From positions 682,001 through 746,000 of the forward strand of contig NZ_CP011773.1 in assembly GCF_001021385.1 (NCBI RefSeq): 64,000 nucleotides of DNA, read 5' to 3'. Made by a program: the position numbers and the translations under genes. Below, in pieces: positions 31,361 to 42,561 of this stretch (the stretch's first letter is position 1; the number at the start of each line of letters is the position of its first letter). The DNA comes from Mycobacterium sp. EPa45. Lineage in GTDB: Bacteria > Actinomycetota > Actinomycetes > Mycobacteriales > Mycobacteriaceae. The notes below the pieces were generated by a model. That model was not told where the DNA came from. It was given only the letters and a program-made list of their open reading frames with translations, and did not search any database.

Positions 31361-32791
31361 ATGGTTGCGTCACAACAGAAACTGAGTGCTGCGGTGTTGA
31401 CGGTGGGGATGATGGCCGGCGCCGGCGTTATCCTACAGACCGTTGCGCCACAATCTCCGGTGCGCCCGGCCGCCATCGGCGGCGAACGCATTTCGGATCG
31501 GGCATTGATCGCCCTCGTCACGCCTTATCCGCTGACCGTGGCTCCAACACCGGCGGTGACACCGGTCCGCGGCCCGGGCTTCCACCGCGCCGACGCCGGC
31601 GTTCCGGCCGCGATCTCGGTCACTCCTTCGCTAAGCAATCTGATTCTGTTCTCGCGCAATACTTTCGATACGCGTGTCACGCGTCCGCGAGTCGCGGCGG
31701 CGCCGTCGGTGCACCCAGCGGCGTCTCACACCGGTTCGGCAGACAGGGCGGTCGTGACGACGCCGATCGCGGCGATGGCTCCCAGCGATGTGGTCGGCGA
31801 CTTCGTCCGGTTCTTCGTCGGGAACGGCGGGCCGGGGCAGAACGCCGGCTTGCTGGTGGGCAACGGCGGTGACGGCCTGCCCGGGCAGAACGGTGGCCGT
31901 GGCGGCCTGTTGTTGGGGAACGGCGGCAACGGAGGTACCGGCGTGGGCGGCCAGGCCGGCGGCAACGGGGGCAATGCGGGACTGTTCGGCAACGGTGGTG
32001 CGGGCGGATCGGTGAGCGCAACCAACGGCGTCGCCATCGGCGGAGCCGGCGGTAATGGCGGGCACGGCGGGCTCATCGCCGGCAACGGCGGGAGCGGCGG
32101 CCGTGGTGCAACCGGTCTCAGCGATGACCAGGACGTGGTCGGCGGCCGCGGCGGGCGCGGCGGCGATGGCGGGCTGGTGAGCGGAAATGGCGGAGCCGGT
32201 GGCGACGGCGGCGGTGGACTCAGCGAAACCGGCAATGCGACCGGCGGGGCAGGCGGGCGAGGCGGAAACGGCGGGATCGCGTCAGGTAACGCCGGCGACG
32301 GCGGTGTCGGCGGCAATGTCGAAACCAGCGTCGGGAATGTCGTCGGCGGAGCAGGCGGCGGGGGTGGCCACAGCGTTATCTCCGGCATCGGCGGGCACGG
32401 CGGCAACGGGGGACGCGCGGTCTCCAGCGGTGGCGATGCCACCGGCGGCGCGGGCGGAGACGCCGGCGGAGGTGGTGTGTTGACCAACGGTCCGGGCGCC
32501 GGTGCGGCAGGCGGCACCGGTGGACGCGCCACCAGCGCCGGAGGAGTGAATGCCCCGGGAACCGCCACCGGCGGCGCCGGCGGCAGAGGCGCGGCTGGTG
32601 CCCCCGGACAAGTGGGCGGCCAAGGCGGTTCCGGTGGACATGCCGCGTCGACGGCCGGCGTCGGCCATGGCGGCAGCGGCGGCAACGGTGGCGCCGGCGG
32701 CATCGGCGCCCCGGGTGGTGCTGGCGGTCCCGGCGGCACCGGCACCGGCACCCCCGGTAGCGGCGACGGAACCGCGGGCAGGCACGGGTAG
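31361..32791 (+). CDS. PGRS-like glycine-rich protein without PE domain
   Basis: 476 residues. The N-terminus has a hydrophobic segment (AAVLTVGMMAGAGVILQTV, about 10-28), likely a signal or anchor, then about 110 residues of Ala/Pro/Thr-rich linker. From about residue 150 it is a Gly-Gly-x repeat tract with units such as LLVGNGGDG and GLFGNGGAGG, the style of the PGRS domain of PE_PGRS proteins. There is no PE domain. The ATG is preceded by GAGGGAGAGG. GGxGGxGG tracts can bind calcium as parallel beta rolls or form PGII helices. It is probably exported; role unknown. Confidence 0.8.
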   Translation: MVASQQKLSAAVLTVGMMAGAGVILQTVAPQSPVRPAAIGGERISDRALIALVTPYPLTVAPTPAVTPVRGPGFHRADAGVPAAISVTPSLSNLILFSRNTFDTRVTRPRVAAAPSVHPAASHTGSADRAVVTTPIAAMAPSDVVGDFVRFFVGNGGPGQNAGLLVGNGGDGLPGQNGGRGGLLLGNGGNGGTGVGGQAGGNGGNAGLFGNGGAGGSVSATNGVAIGGAGGNGGHGGLIAGNGGSGGRGATGLSDDQDVVGGRGGRGGDGGLVSGNGGAGGDGGGGLSETGNATGGAGGRGGNGGIASGNAGDGGVGGNVETSVGNVVGGAGGGGGHSVISGIGGHGGNGGRAVSSGGDATGGAGGDAGGGGVLTNGPGAGAAGGTGGRATSAGGVNAPGTATGGAGGRGAAGAPGQVGGQGGSGGHAASTAGVGHGGSGGNGGAGGIGAPGGAGGPGGTGTGTPGSGDGTAGRHG

Positions 32792-34003
32792 CTAGACGCG
32801 ATGTCGCCGGACGGCGTACACAGCGGCGCCGAGCGTGAGTACCGCCGCGCCGGACAGCACCGACGCAAGCGGCAGCGCGACTGCCAGGACCACACACCCG
32901 ACCAGTCCGAGCGCGGGAATGACCCGGCCGCCGAGAGTCCATGCCGAGGCGTTGGCGACGGCGTAGTACACCAGCACCGCGAACGATGAGAAGCCGATCA
33001 CCCCACGGACATCGGCCACCGCGGCGATTATCGCGACCACCACACCGACGGCTACCTCGGCCCGGTGCGGGACACCGAAACGCGGATGCACGCAGGCCAG
33101 GGCACCTGGCAGGTGGTGATCGCGCGCCATGGCCAGCGTGGTCCGTGATACCCCGAGGATCAGCGACAGCAGCGAGCCCAACGCCGCCACCGCTGCACCG
33201 ACTCGCACCACCGGCTCGAAGCCGCCGGCCCCGGCGGCGCGCACGGCGTCGGCCAATGGTGCTGCGGCCGTTGCCAATCGGGCGGGACCGAGCTCCCCGA
33301 GCACGGTGACCGCGACAACCGCATAGACGACAAGGGCAAGACCGAGCGCGATCGGGATAGCCCGCGGAATGGTTCGGGCCGGATCGCGGACCTCCTCGCC
33401 GAGGGTCGCGATCCGCGCATAGCCGGCGAAGGCGAAGAACAGCAGACCGGCCGCCTGCAGCACGCCGGGGAGGGTGCCCTGGCCGAGCCGCAGATGCGCG
33501 ACCTCGGTATGCCCCGAGGTCACCACGATCACCACGACCGCGGCCAGCACGGCCAGCACGACGGCGACGATGACGCGTGTCAGCAATGCCGACTTCTGGA
33601 TGCCGCGGTAGTTCGCCGCCGTCAACGCCACCACCGCAGCAACCGCGACGGCGTGGGCGTAGGCGGGCCAGACGTAGAAGCCGACAGTCAATGCCATCGC
33701 CGCACACGAGGCGGTCTTGCCGACCACGAAGCTCCAACCGGCCAGGTAGCCCCAGAAGTCGCCGAGCCGTTCCCGGCCGTAGACATACGTCCCGCCGGAT
33801 TGCGGGTACATCGCCGCCAGCCGCGCAGACGAGGTGGCGTTGCAGTAGGCGACGACCGCGGCGACCGCCAGACCGACCAAGAGCCAGGATCCGGCGGCGG
33901 CGGCGGCGGGGGCCAGCGCGACGAAAATCCCGGCGCCGACCATGGAACCCAACCCGATGATCACCGCGTCGGTGGTGCCCAGGCGTCGCTGCAGCGTGCT
34001 CAC
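32792..34003 (-). CDS. APC-family amino-acid permease
   Basis: 403 residues with about 12 membrane helices. The first helix has the family signature IIGLGSMVGAGIFVAL, followed by YPQSGGTYVYGRERLG and a FFAFAGYARIATLGEEVRDP block, typical of APC transporters. It imports an amino acid or amine with a cation; substrate unknown. The GTG at 34003 (STLQRRLGTTDAV) is chosen; the frame extends upstream to 34066 without family resemblance. The stop lies one base from the end of the convergent PGRS-like gene. Confidence 0.87.
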   Translation of the reverse strand: MSTLQRRLGTTDAVIIGLGSMVGAGIFVALAPAAAAAGSWLLVGLAVAAVVAYCNATSSARLAAMYPQSGGTYVYGRERLGDFWGYLAGWSFVVGKTASCAAMALTVGFYVWPAYAHAVAVAAVVALTAANYRGIQKSALLTRVIVAVVLAVLAAVVVIVVTSGHTEVAHLRLGQGTLPGVLQAAGLLFFAFAGYARIATLGEEVRDPARTIPRAIPIALGLALVVYAVVAVTVLGELGPARLATAAAPLADAVRAAGAGGFEPVVRVGAAVAALGSLLSLILGVSRTTLAMARDHHLPGALACVHPRFGVPHRAEVAVGVVVAIIAAVADVRGVIGFSSFAVLVYYAVANASAWTLGGRVIPALGLVGCVVLAVALPLASVLSGAAVLTLGAAVYAVRRHRV

Positions 34004-34205
34004 CGGCGGGATGTTAAGCCCTGGAGATGAATGCGGACCGGCGTGGGAGCGGTTTCCCGCGCCCAAGCCGGTCCGGCACGGTCCCCCGACCCATTTCGCG
34101 TGGCATCCTCAAAAACCAACGACGTACGCGTCGCCGTGCCAGATCAATGTAAGCCAAAAATCTGACGAGGCCGTAAATGTTGTCAGAATTGTGATCTTGA
34201 AAAGA

Positions 34206-34466
34206 TCAGCGATTGCGGGCGATATTTGCACCCAGGTACGCGCCGTAAGCCAGCAGCCCGACCAGCGCGAGCTTGCGGGTTTTTGGCGCGATCAGGGCCA
34301 ACCCGATCGCGGTCTCGATGCCGCCGTCGATGTACGTGTGCTGCACGGTGTTGTCCGGAAACGCCGACTTGGTGGCGGACTCGAACAACTCCGGGCGCAC
34401 GAAATGCGACAACCCGGTGGCGGCCACAACCACCCCGGTCGCTTTGATCAACGGCTCTGCAGACAT
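34206..34466 (-). CDS. Small membrane protein, DoxX-like
   Basis: 86 residues: helix LIKATGVVVAATGLSHF, a short polar loop (PELFESATKSAFPDNTVQHTYIDGG), then IETAIGLALIAP and KLALVGLLAYGAYLGAN helices. The layout resembles the DoxX/DUF4267 type of small four-helix membrane proteins. It lies upstream of an AT-richer, gene-free stretch (34004-34205) that shows no further gene. It follows the BVMO gene in the reverse direction with a 17-base gap, so they may be cotranscribed. Function unknown. Confidence 0.65.
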   Translation of the reverse strand: MSAEPLIKATGVVVAATGLSHFVRPELFESATKSAFPDNTVQHTYIDGGIETAIGLALIAPKTRKLALVGLLAYGAYLGANIARNR

Positions 34467-34482
34467 CGACGTCCTCTCGGGT

Positions 34483-35964
34483 CTAACTGACGCGGTAGTC
34501 GGACACCGGATACGTCGATGCCTCGCGTAGAGCCTGGTGCGTAGTCATCGGGCGCAACAGCGTCGCCTCACCACTGGGATTGAAATAGTACGACCGCGAG
34601 GACGCGCAGTCGCCGAGGGTGAACAAAGAGGTGCCGAGCAACTCGGTCATCTCATCGAGGTACCGGGTGTTGGCTTCCTCGGTGACCTCGAACGTGGTCG
34701 CCCCGCGGCGCCTCAGCTCACCGAAGAGCCGGTCCATGTGCCGCATCTGGTATTCCATCGAGTTGAAGAAATTCAGCCCGAGGAACGCATACGGACTGGC
34801 CAGACTCAGGAAGTTCGGGAAGTAGGGAACCGACACGCCTTGGTAGGCCTGGAACCGCGTCTCGCGCCACCACTTGCCCAGGTTCCGGCCGTCGCGGCCA
34901 ATCACCTCAATGGCCGGGAAGTTGGCCTCCCAGAGGTCGAAACCTGTTGCCAGCACCAGGGTGTCGATGACGGCCTTGGTGCCGTCCTTCGCAACGATCC
35001 CGTCAGCCTCGATGTGGTCGATCCCGCTGGCCTGCAGGTGCACATTGGGTCTGGTGAAGGCTCGATAGAACTTGTTGGAGAACGTCGGCCGTTTACAGCC
35101 GAAGTCGTAGTCCGGGGTGAGCTTGCGCCGCAGTTCCTTGTCGCGGATGACGGTGAAGCGCCACACCTTGGACAGTCCGGCCGCCGCGCGATTTCCCAGC
35201 GGGAAACGGCTGTAGTGCAGGATGCCCCAGTCGACCAGCACCTCATAGATGAAGTCGGTGACAGCGCGGATAGCGCGCTGGGCCAGCGGGACACGAGCGA
35301 ACAGCCGCTTTGCCCGCGCGCCGAACCTGATGTCGATCTTGGGGACCACATAGATCGCGGTGCGCTGATAGACGGTGAGATCGGCTGCGTCCTTGGCCAA
35401 TTCGGGGATCAACTGGACCGCGGTGGCGCCAGTGCCGATGATCCCGATCTTGCGGTTGGTCGGGTCGTAGCTGTCGTCCCAATCGGCGGTGTGGACGACC
35501 TTGCCCTCGAAGCTTTCGATGCCCGGGATCTCGGGTGTGTGCGGCTGCGACAGGAAGCCCGTCGCGGTGATCAGATACCGCGCCGCGCACGTGTCACCGT
35601 CGGCGAGCGTGACGTGCCACAGCTTGTCTTCCTCGTCCCACCGGGCGCTCTCGACGGTCGTGTTGAACCGGATGTGACGGCGCACGTCGTACTTGTCGGC
35701 GACATCGTCGGCGTACTGCTTGATCTCGGCCCCGGTGGAAAAGAGCCGGTTCCAGTTCGGGTTGGGCTCGAAGAAGTACGAGTACGTCGTGGTGGGGACG
35801 TCGACGGTCAACCCGGGGTAATGGTTGACGTACCAGGTGCCGCCGAGATCGTCTTCGCGGTCCAACACGGCGAAGTTCTCGATTCCGAGGCGTTTGAGCT
35901 GGATTGCCGCACCGATTCCTGCGAAACCGGCGCCGACGATGATCGCGTCGAGCTGGGTACCCAT
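34483..35964 (-). CDS. Flavin-containing monooxygenase (Baeyer-Villiger type)
   Basis: 493 residues. The FAD-binding Rossmann motif (IIVGAGFAGIGAA) is at the N-terminus, the NADP-binding motif (IGIIGTGATAVQ) near residue 175, and between them the Baeyer-Villiger fingerprint FEGKVVHTADWDD (F-x-G-x3-H-x3-W-D). It would insert oxygen into a ketone or oxidise a heteroatom using NADPH; relatives include EthA and MymA. The ATG at 35964 gives the full FAD domain. A perfect palindrome lies 20 bases upstream and may be its operator. Substrate unknown. Confidence 0.9.
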   Translation of the reverse strand: MGTQLDAIIVGAGFAGIGAAIQLKRLGIENFAVLDREDDLGGTWYVNHYPGLTVDVPTTTYSYFFEPNPNWNRLFSTGAEIKQYADDVADKYDVRRHIRFNTTVESARWDEEDKLWHVTLADGDTCAARYLITATGFLSQPHTPEIPGIESFEGKVVHTADWDDSYDPTNRKIGIIGTGATAVQLIPELAKDAADLTVYQRTAIYVVPKIDIRFGARAKRLFARVPLAQRAIRAVTDFIYEVLVDWGILHYSRFPLGNRAAAGLSKVWRFTVIRDKELRRKLTPDYDFGCKRPTFSNKFYRAFTRPNVHLQASGIDHIEADGIVAKDGTKAVIDTLVLATGFDLWEANFPAIEVIGRDGRNLGKWWRETRFQAYQGVSVPYFPNFLSLASPYAFLGLNFFNSMEYQMRHMDRLFGELRRRGATTFEVTEEANTRYLDEMTELLGTSLFTLGDCASSRSYYFNPSGEATLLRPMTTHQALREASTYPVSDYRVS

Positions 35965-35983
35965 GCAAACAGGATACCGTAAC

Positions 35984-35997
35984 TTACTCTCGAGTAA
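35984..35997. promoter_or_regulatory. Palindrome TTACTC-TC-GAGTAA upstream of the monooxygenase
   Basis: Perfect 6-bp arms with a 2-base centre, 20 bases before the start codon of the Baeyer-Villiger monooxygenase, in an AT-rich patch likely to hold its promoter. The size fits a TetR-type operator. No regulator gene is adjacent, so the cognate protein would be encoded elsewhere. Confidence 0.45.
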
Positions 35998-36073
35998 TAT
36001 ACGCCGTTGGACCCGAGTCGTGGGGACCAATGTCGCCACCGTCGTGTGCACACTCGATGCCGAGGGCGCACAG

Positions 36074-36686
36074 TCAGGACAGCGCCGCCAACGCCGCGTC
36101 GACCGCCAGGGTGGGCACGTCGAGCTTCTTGGAGCCCAGGTCGTGACGTGCTCCGGTGACCTCGACGATGGAAACCGGCGAGCTGATGAGCGTCGCCGCC
36201 GCGCGCAACTCCTCGATGGTCCCGAACGGGTCGGCAGTCCCATGGGTGAACACCGTCGGGATGGTGATGCCGCCGAAGTGCTCGGTGCGCAACCGGTCGG
36301 GCTTGCCGGGGGGATGCAACGGATACGAGAACGGGGTCAACACGTCGGCGAGGTCTGGGTTCTCGACGACGACCATCGAGGTCTGCCGTCCACCGTAGGA
36401 GTGCCCGCCCGCGATTACCGGGCCGTCGGCCAGCGAGCGGGCCAGCGTGAGCGCGTCGACGATGCCATCCCGGTCACCGCCGGCCGACCCCGACGGCGGC
36501 CCCTTCGGCCGGCGTCGCCGATAGGGCAGGTTGTAGCGCACCGCCAGCCAGCCGCGGGACGCCCACTCATCGCAGATCCGGATCAGCAGCGGCGACTCCC
36601 GGCTCCCGCCGGCGCCGTGGGTGAGCATCACCACTCCGGCCGGTGTGCCTTCGGGTTCGTGTGTGATTCCCGCGATTTCGTCGAGG

Positions 36687-36694
<8 letters not shown>
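36074..36694 (-). CDS. Alpha/beta hydrolase (Rv0421c-like), last gene of the thiC-thiD operon
   Basis: 206 residues, dienelactone-hydrolase-like alpha/beta fold. LTHGAGG near residue 25 is the oxyanion-hole loop, GGHSYGG near residue 95 carries the nucleophile Ser, THGTADPFG the acid, and the His in GARHDLG completes the triad. The ATG at 36694 overlaps the end of thiD by eight bases; the frame upstream is not homologous. It is co-translated with thiD under the TPP riboswitch. M. tuberculosis has the same gene order (Rv0421c-thiD-thiC). Substrate unknown. Confidence 0.85.
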
Positions 36695-39204
<2,510 letters not shown>

Positions 39205-39256
39205 TGGTTTCCGTCGCCAACAGTAACCCACGCCGCCGGGCGCGCGGACGAGCCAC

Positions 39257-39313
39257 GAGTTTCACGTTTCGCAGCGGTCCACTCGAACCTTGGCTGCGAA
39301 AGGTGAACTTCGA
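39257..39313. repeat. 57-bp hairpin repeat, copy A (upstream of DUF559-like gene)
   Basis: Arms TTCACGTTTCGCAGC (39261-39275) and GCTGCGAAAGGTGAA (39293-39307) pair with one mismatch around a 17-base loop. The whole block aligns without gaps to copy B at 40243-40299, 45 of 57 bases identical by hand count, in the same orientation. It lies 58 bases before the start of the gene between the copies. Confidence 0.75.
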
Positions 39314-39371
39314 TAGGGCTCGCCGGGCCCAGCGCCGGATCGTTGTCGGGCGCCGCTGGCATGCTCCCGTC

Positions 39372-40226
39372 GTGGCCAAGCGGGAGGTGTTCCTGGGCCG
39401 GGAAGCGTTGGCGGATGGCCGGCTCACCCGGAGTGAGTTGGCCCGCTGGTATCGGCCGGTGTTCCGCGGCGTCTACGTGCCAAAGGATTCACCCGTGACG
39501 TTGTGGGACCGGGCGAAGGCGGCATGGTTGGCGACCGGCCGTCAGGCCGTGGTCACCGGGGTCGCAGCGTCCGGTCTGTACGGCGCGAGTTGGGTCGACC
39601 CACAGGCCACCATCGAGTTGATTTCGACGCGGCATGCGCGGCCGCAACCAGGTCTGGTTGTCCGGCAGGAGTCGATCGCACCTGACGAGGTCACGAAAGT
39701 CGCAGGCATTCCCGTCGTCGTGCGCGCCCGCGCGGCCTTCGATCTGGGTAGGCATCTGGGCCGCGGTGAAGCTCTCGCCAAGATGGACGCGCTGATGCGG
39801 AACCAAGTGTTCTCCGTCGAGGACGTGCTCATCCTCGCCAAGCGGTATCCCGGTGCGCGGGGACTCAGGCAGTTGGCCGACGTGTTGCCGCTGGTCGACG
39901 GCGGAGCGGCCGCACCGAAGGAGACGCGGCTGCGGCTGCTGTACATCGACGCGGGCCTGCCACGTCCAACGACTCAGGTGCCGGTGCTCAACGGCTGGCA
40001 GGCGCTTCGGATTCTCGACCTGGGCTGGGAGCAATTTCGTGTCGGCTCGGAGTACGACGGGGACGTGCATCGCACGAACCGTCGCGCGTATGTGAAGGAC
40101 GTGCGACTCCGCCCGATTGTCGAAAGCCTTGGCTGGGCGGTCGATCACGTCATCAAGGAAGACCGCGACGACGAGATCGTCGGGCGCGCCACCGCACTGC
40201 TGCGGTCCCGCGGCTGGAAGCGGTAA
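39372..40226 (+). CDS. AbiEi-like / DUF559-type putative endonuclease-domain protein
   Basis: 284 residues, tentative. The N-terminal part (about 5-90: EALADGRLTRSELARW, FRGVYVPKD, AWLATGRQAVVTGVAASGLYGA) resembles the winged-helix start of AbiEi-type antitoxin-like proteins. The C-terminal part (about 215-280: ILDLGWEQFRVGSEYDGDVH ... VIKEDRDDE) resembles the DUF559/Vsr-like PD-(D/E)xK nuclease fold, with acidic residues in SEYDGDVH. The GTG at 39372 starts it. It has no operon partner and sits between two copies of a hairpin repeat. Function unproven; nuclease activity is inference. Confidence 0.7.
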   Translation: MAKREVFLGREALADGRLTRSELARWYRPVFRGVYVPKDSPVTLWDRAKAAWLATGRQAVVTGVAASGLYGASWVDPQATIELISTRHARPQPGLVVRQESIAPDEVTKVAGIPVVVRARAAFDLGRHLGRGEALAKMDALMRNQVFSVEDVLILAKRYPGARGLRQLADVLPLVDGGAAAPKETRLRLLYIDAGLPRPTTQVPVLNGWQALRILDLGWEQFRVGSEYDGDVHRTNRRAYVKDVRLRPIVESLGWAVDHVIKEDRDDEIVGRATALLRSRGWKR

Positions 40227-40242
40227 CCGACGGGTGCGCGTC

Positions 40243-40299
40243 GATTTTCATGTTTCGCACGCGTGCACTGGATCTTTCGCTGCAAAAGGTGAATTTCGA
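40243..40299. repeat. 57-bp hairpin repeat, copy B (downstream of DUF559-like gene)
   Basis: Arms TTCATGTTTCGCACG (40247-40261) and GCTGCAAAAGGTGAA (40279-40293) with the same 17-base loop length as copy A. Pairing is weaker (several mismatches). It begins 17 bases after the stop of the gene. The same spacing and orientation as copy A argue for a common origin. Confidence 0.75.
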
Positions 40300-40411
40300 G
40301 CGGGAATAACGATTGGCCCTAAATGATTTGTATAGCTAACATATGCGTTATTGCGCCGGGTGGCGCCCATTGCGATTTGCTCCACGCTTGCATACGAAAC
40401 GAGATTCGCCC

Positions 40412-42166
40412 GTGACGACCGAGCTTGACCCTGCACTGGCCGAGACCGACCGGCGCCGCCGCCGGATGGACCACGACCATCCGCACTACAAGTGGGTCGT
40501 CCTGTCCAACACCACGCTGGGCATCCTGCTGGCGGCCGTCAACGCCTCGATCGTCCTGATCTCGCTGCCTGCCATCTTCCGGGGCATCGGTCTCAACCCA
40601 CTGGCGCCCGGCAACGTCAGCTATCTGCTCTGGATGCTGATGGGCTACCTGGTGGTGACCGCCGTGCTGGTGGTGCCGTTCGGCCGGCTCGGCGACATGT
40701 ACGGCCGGGTCAAGATCTACAACATCGGCTTTGTCGTGTTCACGCTGGCGGCCGTGGCGCTGTCGTTCGATCCGTTCCATCTCGACGGCGGCGCGATCTG
40801 GTTGATCGCCTGGCGCGTGGTCCAGGGCGTCGGCGGCGCAATGCTGATGTCGTCGTCCTCGGCCATCCTGACCGACGCCTTTCCGGCCAACCAACGCGGC
40901 ATGGCGCTGGGCGTCAACATGGTCGCGGCGGTGGCCGGCTCGTTCCTGGGCCTGCTCATCGGCGGCGTGCTCTCCGAGATCCACTGGCAGGCCATCTTCT
41001 GGGTGGGCGTGCCGATCGGCATCATCGGCACCCTCTGGAGCGTGCGCTCCCTGAAGGAACTGGGTGTGCGCAATCCCGGCCGCGTCGACTGGGCGGGCAC
41101 CGTCACGTTCGGTGTCGGCCTGACCGTCCTGCTGATCGGCATCACCTACGGCATACAGCCCTATGGCGATTCGACGACCGGGTGGACGAGCCCGATGGTG
41201 CTCGGTTCGATCATCGGCGGTTTATTGCTGCTGGTGGCGTTCTGTTTCATCGAACTCCGCGTGTCGCAACCGATGGTCGACATCCGGCTGTTCCGTTCGG
41301 CGGCCTTCGGTATGGGCAATCTCGCCGGGTTGATGTCGTCGGTCGGCCGCGGCGGTTTGCAGTTCATGTTGATCATCTGGCTGCAGGGCATCTGGCTTCC
41401 GTTGCACGGCTACAGCTTCGAGTCCACCCCGCTGTGGGCGGGCATCTACCTGCTGCCGGCGACCTTCGGCTTCCTGGCAGCCGCTCCGATCGCCGGATCG
41501 TTTGCCGACCGGTTCGGTGCCCGCCCCTTCACGGTCGGTGGCATGCTCTTGATGGCCGCAACTTTCATTGCGCTGCTGGTGATTCCGGTCAATTTCGACT
41601 ACTGGGTATTCGCGGGGCTGGTGTTCCTCAACGGCGTCGGCGGCGGCATCTTCACCGCGCCGAACACGGCTGCGATCATGTCCAGCGTTCCGGCCGCACA
41701 GCGCGGCGCCGCCTCGGGAGTGCGCTCGACGTTCTTCAATGCCGGCAACTCGCTGTCCATCGGCATCTTCTTCTCGCTGATGATCGTCGGGCTGGCCCAC
41801 ACCCTGCCCGCCGCGATGAGCGAAGGTCTTCAGGCACAGGGTATTTCGGCGTCGGTCGCCCACGATGTGGCCAACCTGCCGCCGGTCGGCAGTCTGTTCG
41901 CGGCGTTCCTCGGCTACAACCCGATCGGCGAACTCCTGGCGCCGTACAACGCCTTGCATCAGCCGGGTGTCAACACCGAGGTGCTGACCGGGCAGACGTT
42001 CTTCCCGAATCTGATCACCGAGCCGTTCCACACCGGTCTGGTGGTGGTGTTCGGCGCCGCCGCCGTGATGATGGTGATCGGCGCGATCGCGTCGATGTTC
42101 AACCCGGGCCGCTACGGCTCGGAGGAGATCACCGGCGACCGGGTGCCCGCGACGACGACCGAGTAG
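40412..42166 (+). CDS. MFS drug:H+ antiporter (DHA2, 14-TMS type)
   Basis: 584 residues with about 14 membrane helices. Motif A is GRLGDMYGRVKIY in the first inner loop, and AWRVVQGVGGAMLMSSSSAILTD (split across helix 4) plus ALGVNMVAAVAGSFLGLLIGG resemble motif C of antiporters. It probably exports drugs or lipids. The frame opens at 40343, but the GTG at 40412 (MTTELDPAL) fits a cytoplasmic N-terminus. The AT-rich stretch at 40318-40350 likely holds the promoter. It overlaps the convergent hypothetical gene by 38 bases. Confidence 0.88.
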   Translation: MTTELDPALAETDRRRRRMDHDHPHYKWVVLSNTTLGILLAAVNASIVLISLPAIFRGIGLNPLAPGNVSYLLWMLMGYLVVTAVLVVPFGRLGDMYGRVKIYNIGFVVFTLAAVALSFDPFHLDGGAIWLIAWRVVQGVGGAMLMSSSSAILTDAFPANQRGMALGVNMVAAVAGSFLGLLIGGVLSEIHWQAIFWVGVPIGIIGTLWSVRSLKELGVRNPGRVDWAGTVTFGVGLTVLLIGITYGIQPYGDSTTGWTSPMVLGSIIGGLLLLVAFCFIELRVSQPMVDIRLFRSAAFGMGNLAGLMSSVGRGGLQFMLIIWLQGIWLPLHGYSFESTPLWAGIYLLPATFGFLAAAPIAGSFADRFGARPFTVGGMLLMAATFIALLVIPVNFDYWVFAGLVFLNGVGGGIFTAPNTAAIMSSVPAAQRGAASGVRSTFFNAGNSLSIGIFFSLMIVGLAHTLPAAMSEGLQAQGISASVAHDVANLPPVGSLFAAFLGYNPIGELLAPYNALHQPGVNTEVLTGQTFFPNLITEPFHTGLVVVFGAAAVMMVIGAIASMFNPGRYGSEEITGDRVPATTTE

Positions 42167-42503
42167 CCGGCGGCGGGGCGGTGCCCTCGGCGACCCAGCG
42201 ATGGAGGCGGCCCGCGGTGCGCCACATCGCGGCCTGCAACTCGGCCGGACCCACCTCGGCCTGAGCACTCGCGGTGAGACGGTCGGAGATCCTGGCCACG
42301 GTGAGTGCACCCATCCGGGCGGTGCGATCCCGGGAGGCTCGCATACTCTGCGATATCGCCTCCCGGAATTCGAGGAGATCGCCGACCGTCCTGGAACCGC
42401 CGGCCGGGCGTTGCCGTCGATACTCTTCGATGAGCGCGTCGATACAAGTCAACGCCTGATGGGCAGTGCTTTTCGGGATCGGGATGCTGAGGTCCGAGCT
42501 CAC
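42129..42503 (-). CDS. Hypothetical protein, ~124 aa
   Basis: Not recognised. A soluble, helical, Arg- and Ala-rich protein (TAHQALTCIDALIEEYRR ... RISDRLTASAQAEVGPAELQAAMWRTAGRLHRWV). The GTG at 42503 is chosen because longer versions overlap the upstream gene and look non-coding. It follows another small unknown gene on the same strand after 58 bases. The 3' end overlaps the convergent MFS gene by 38 bases, which is unusual and weakens confidence. Confidence 0.45.
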   Translation of the reverse strand: MSSDLSIPIPKSTAHQALTCIDALIEEYRRQRPAGGSRTVGDLLEFREAISQSMRASRDRTARMGALTVARISDRLTASAQAEVGPAELQAAMWRTAGRLHRWVAEGTAPPPATRSSSRAPGRR

Positions 42504-42561
42504 TGTGGCAGCCCAGCACACCAGCCCGAACAGATCGTGACGAGCCGAATACGGCCGCGAA

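Noticed and set aside
31850..32780. Repetitive DNA that could be taken for a CRISPR array or minisatellite
   Set aside because: The repeats are in frame, degenerate GGC-rich codons of the glycine-rich protein; no constant repeat with unique spacers.
31726..33737. Long minus-strand frames (389 aa Pro-rich and 453 aa Arg-rich) opposite the PGRS-like gene and the adjacent permease
   Set aside because: They are the mirror image of GGx codons and of the permease frame in a GC-rich genome; no recognisable domain and no start context.
34192..34208. TGATCTT-GAA-AAGATCA hairpin at the end of the small DoxX-like gene, as terminator
   Set aside because: The stem is short and AT-rich, overlaps the stop codon and is not followed by a T run.
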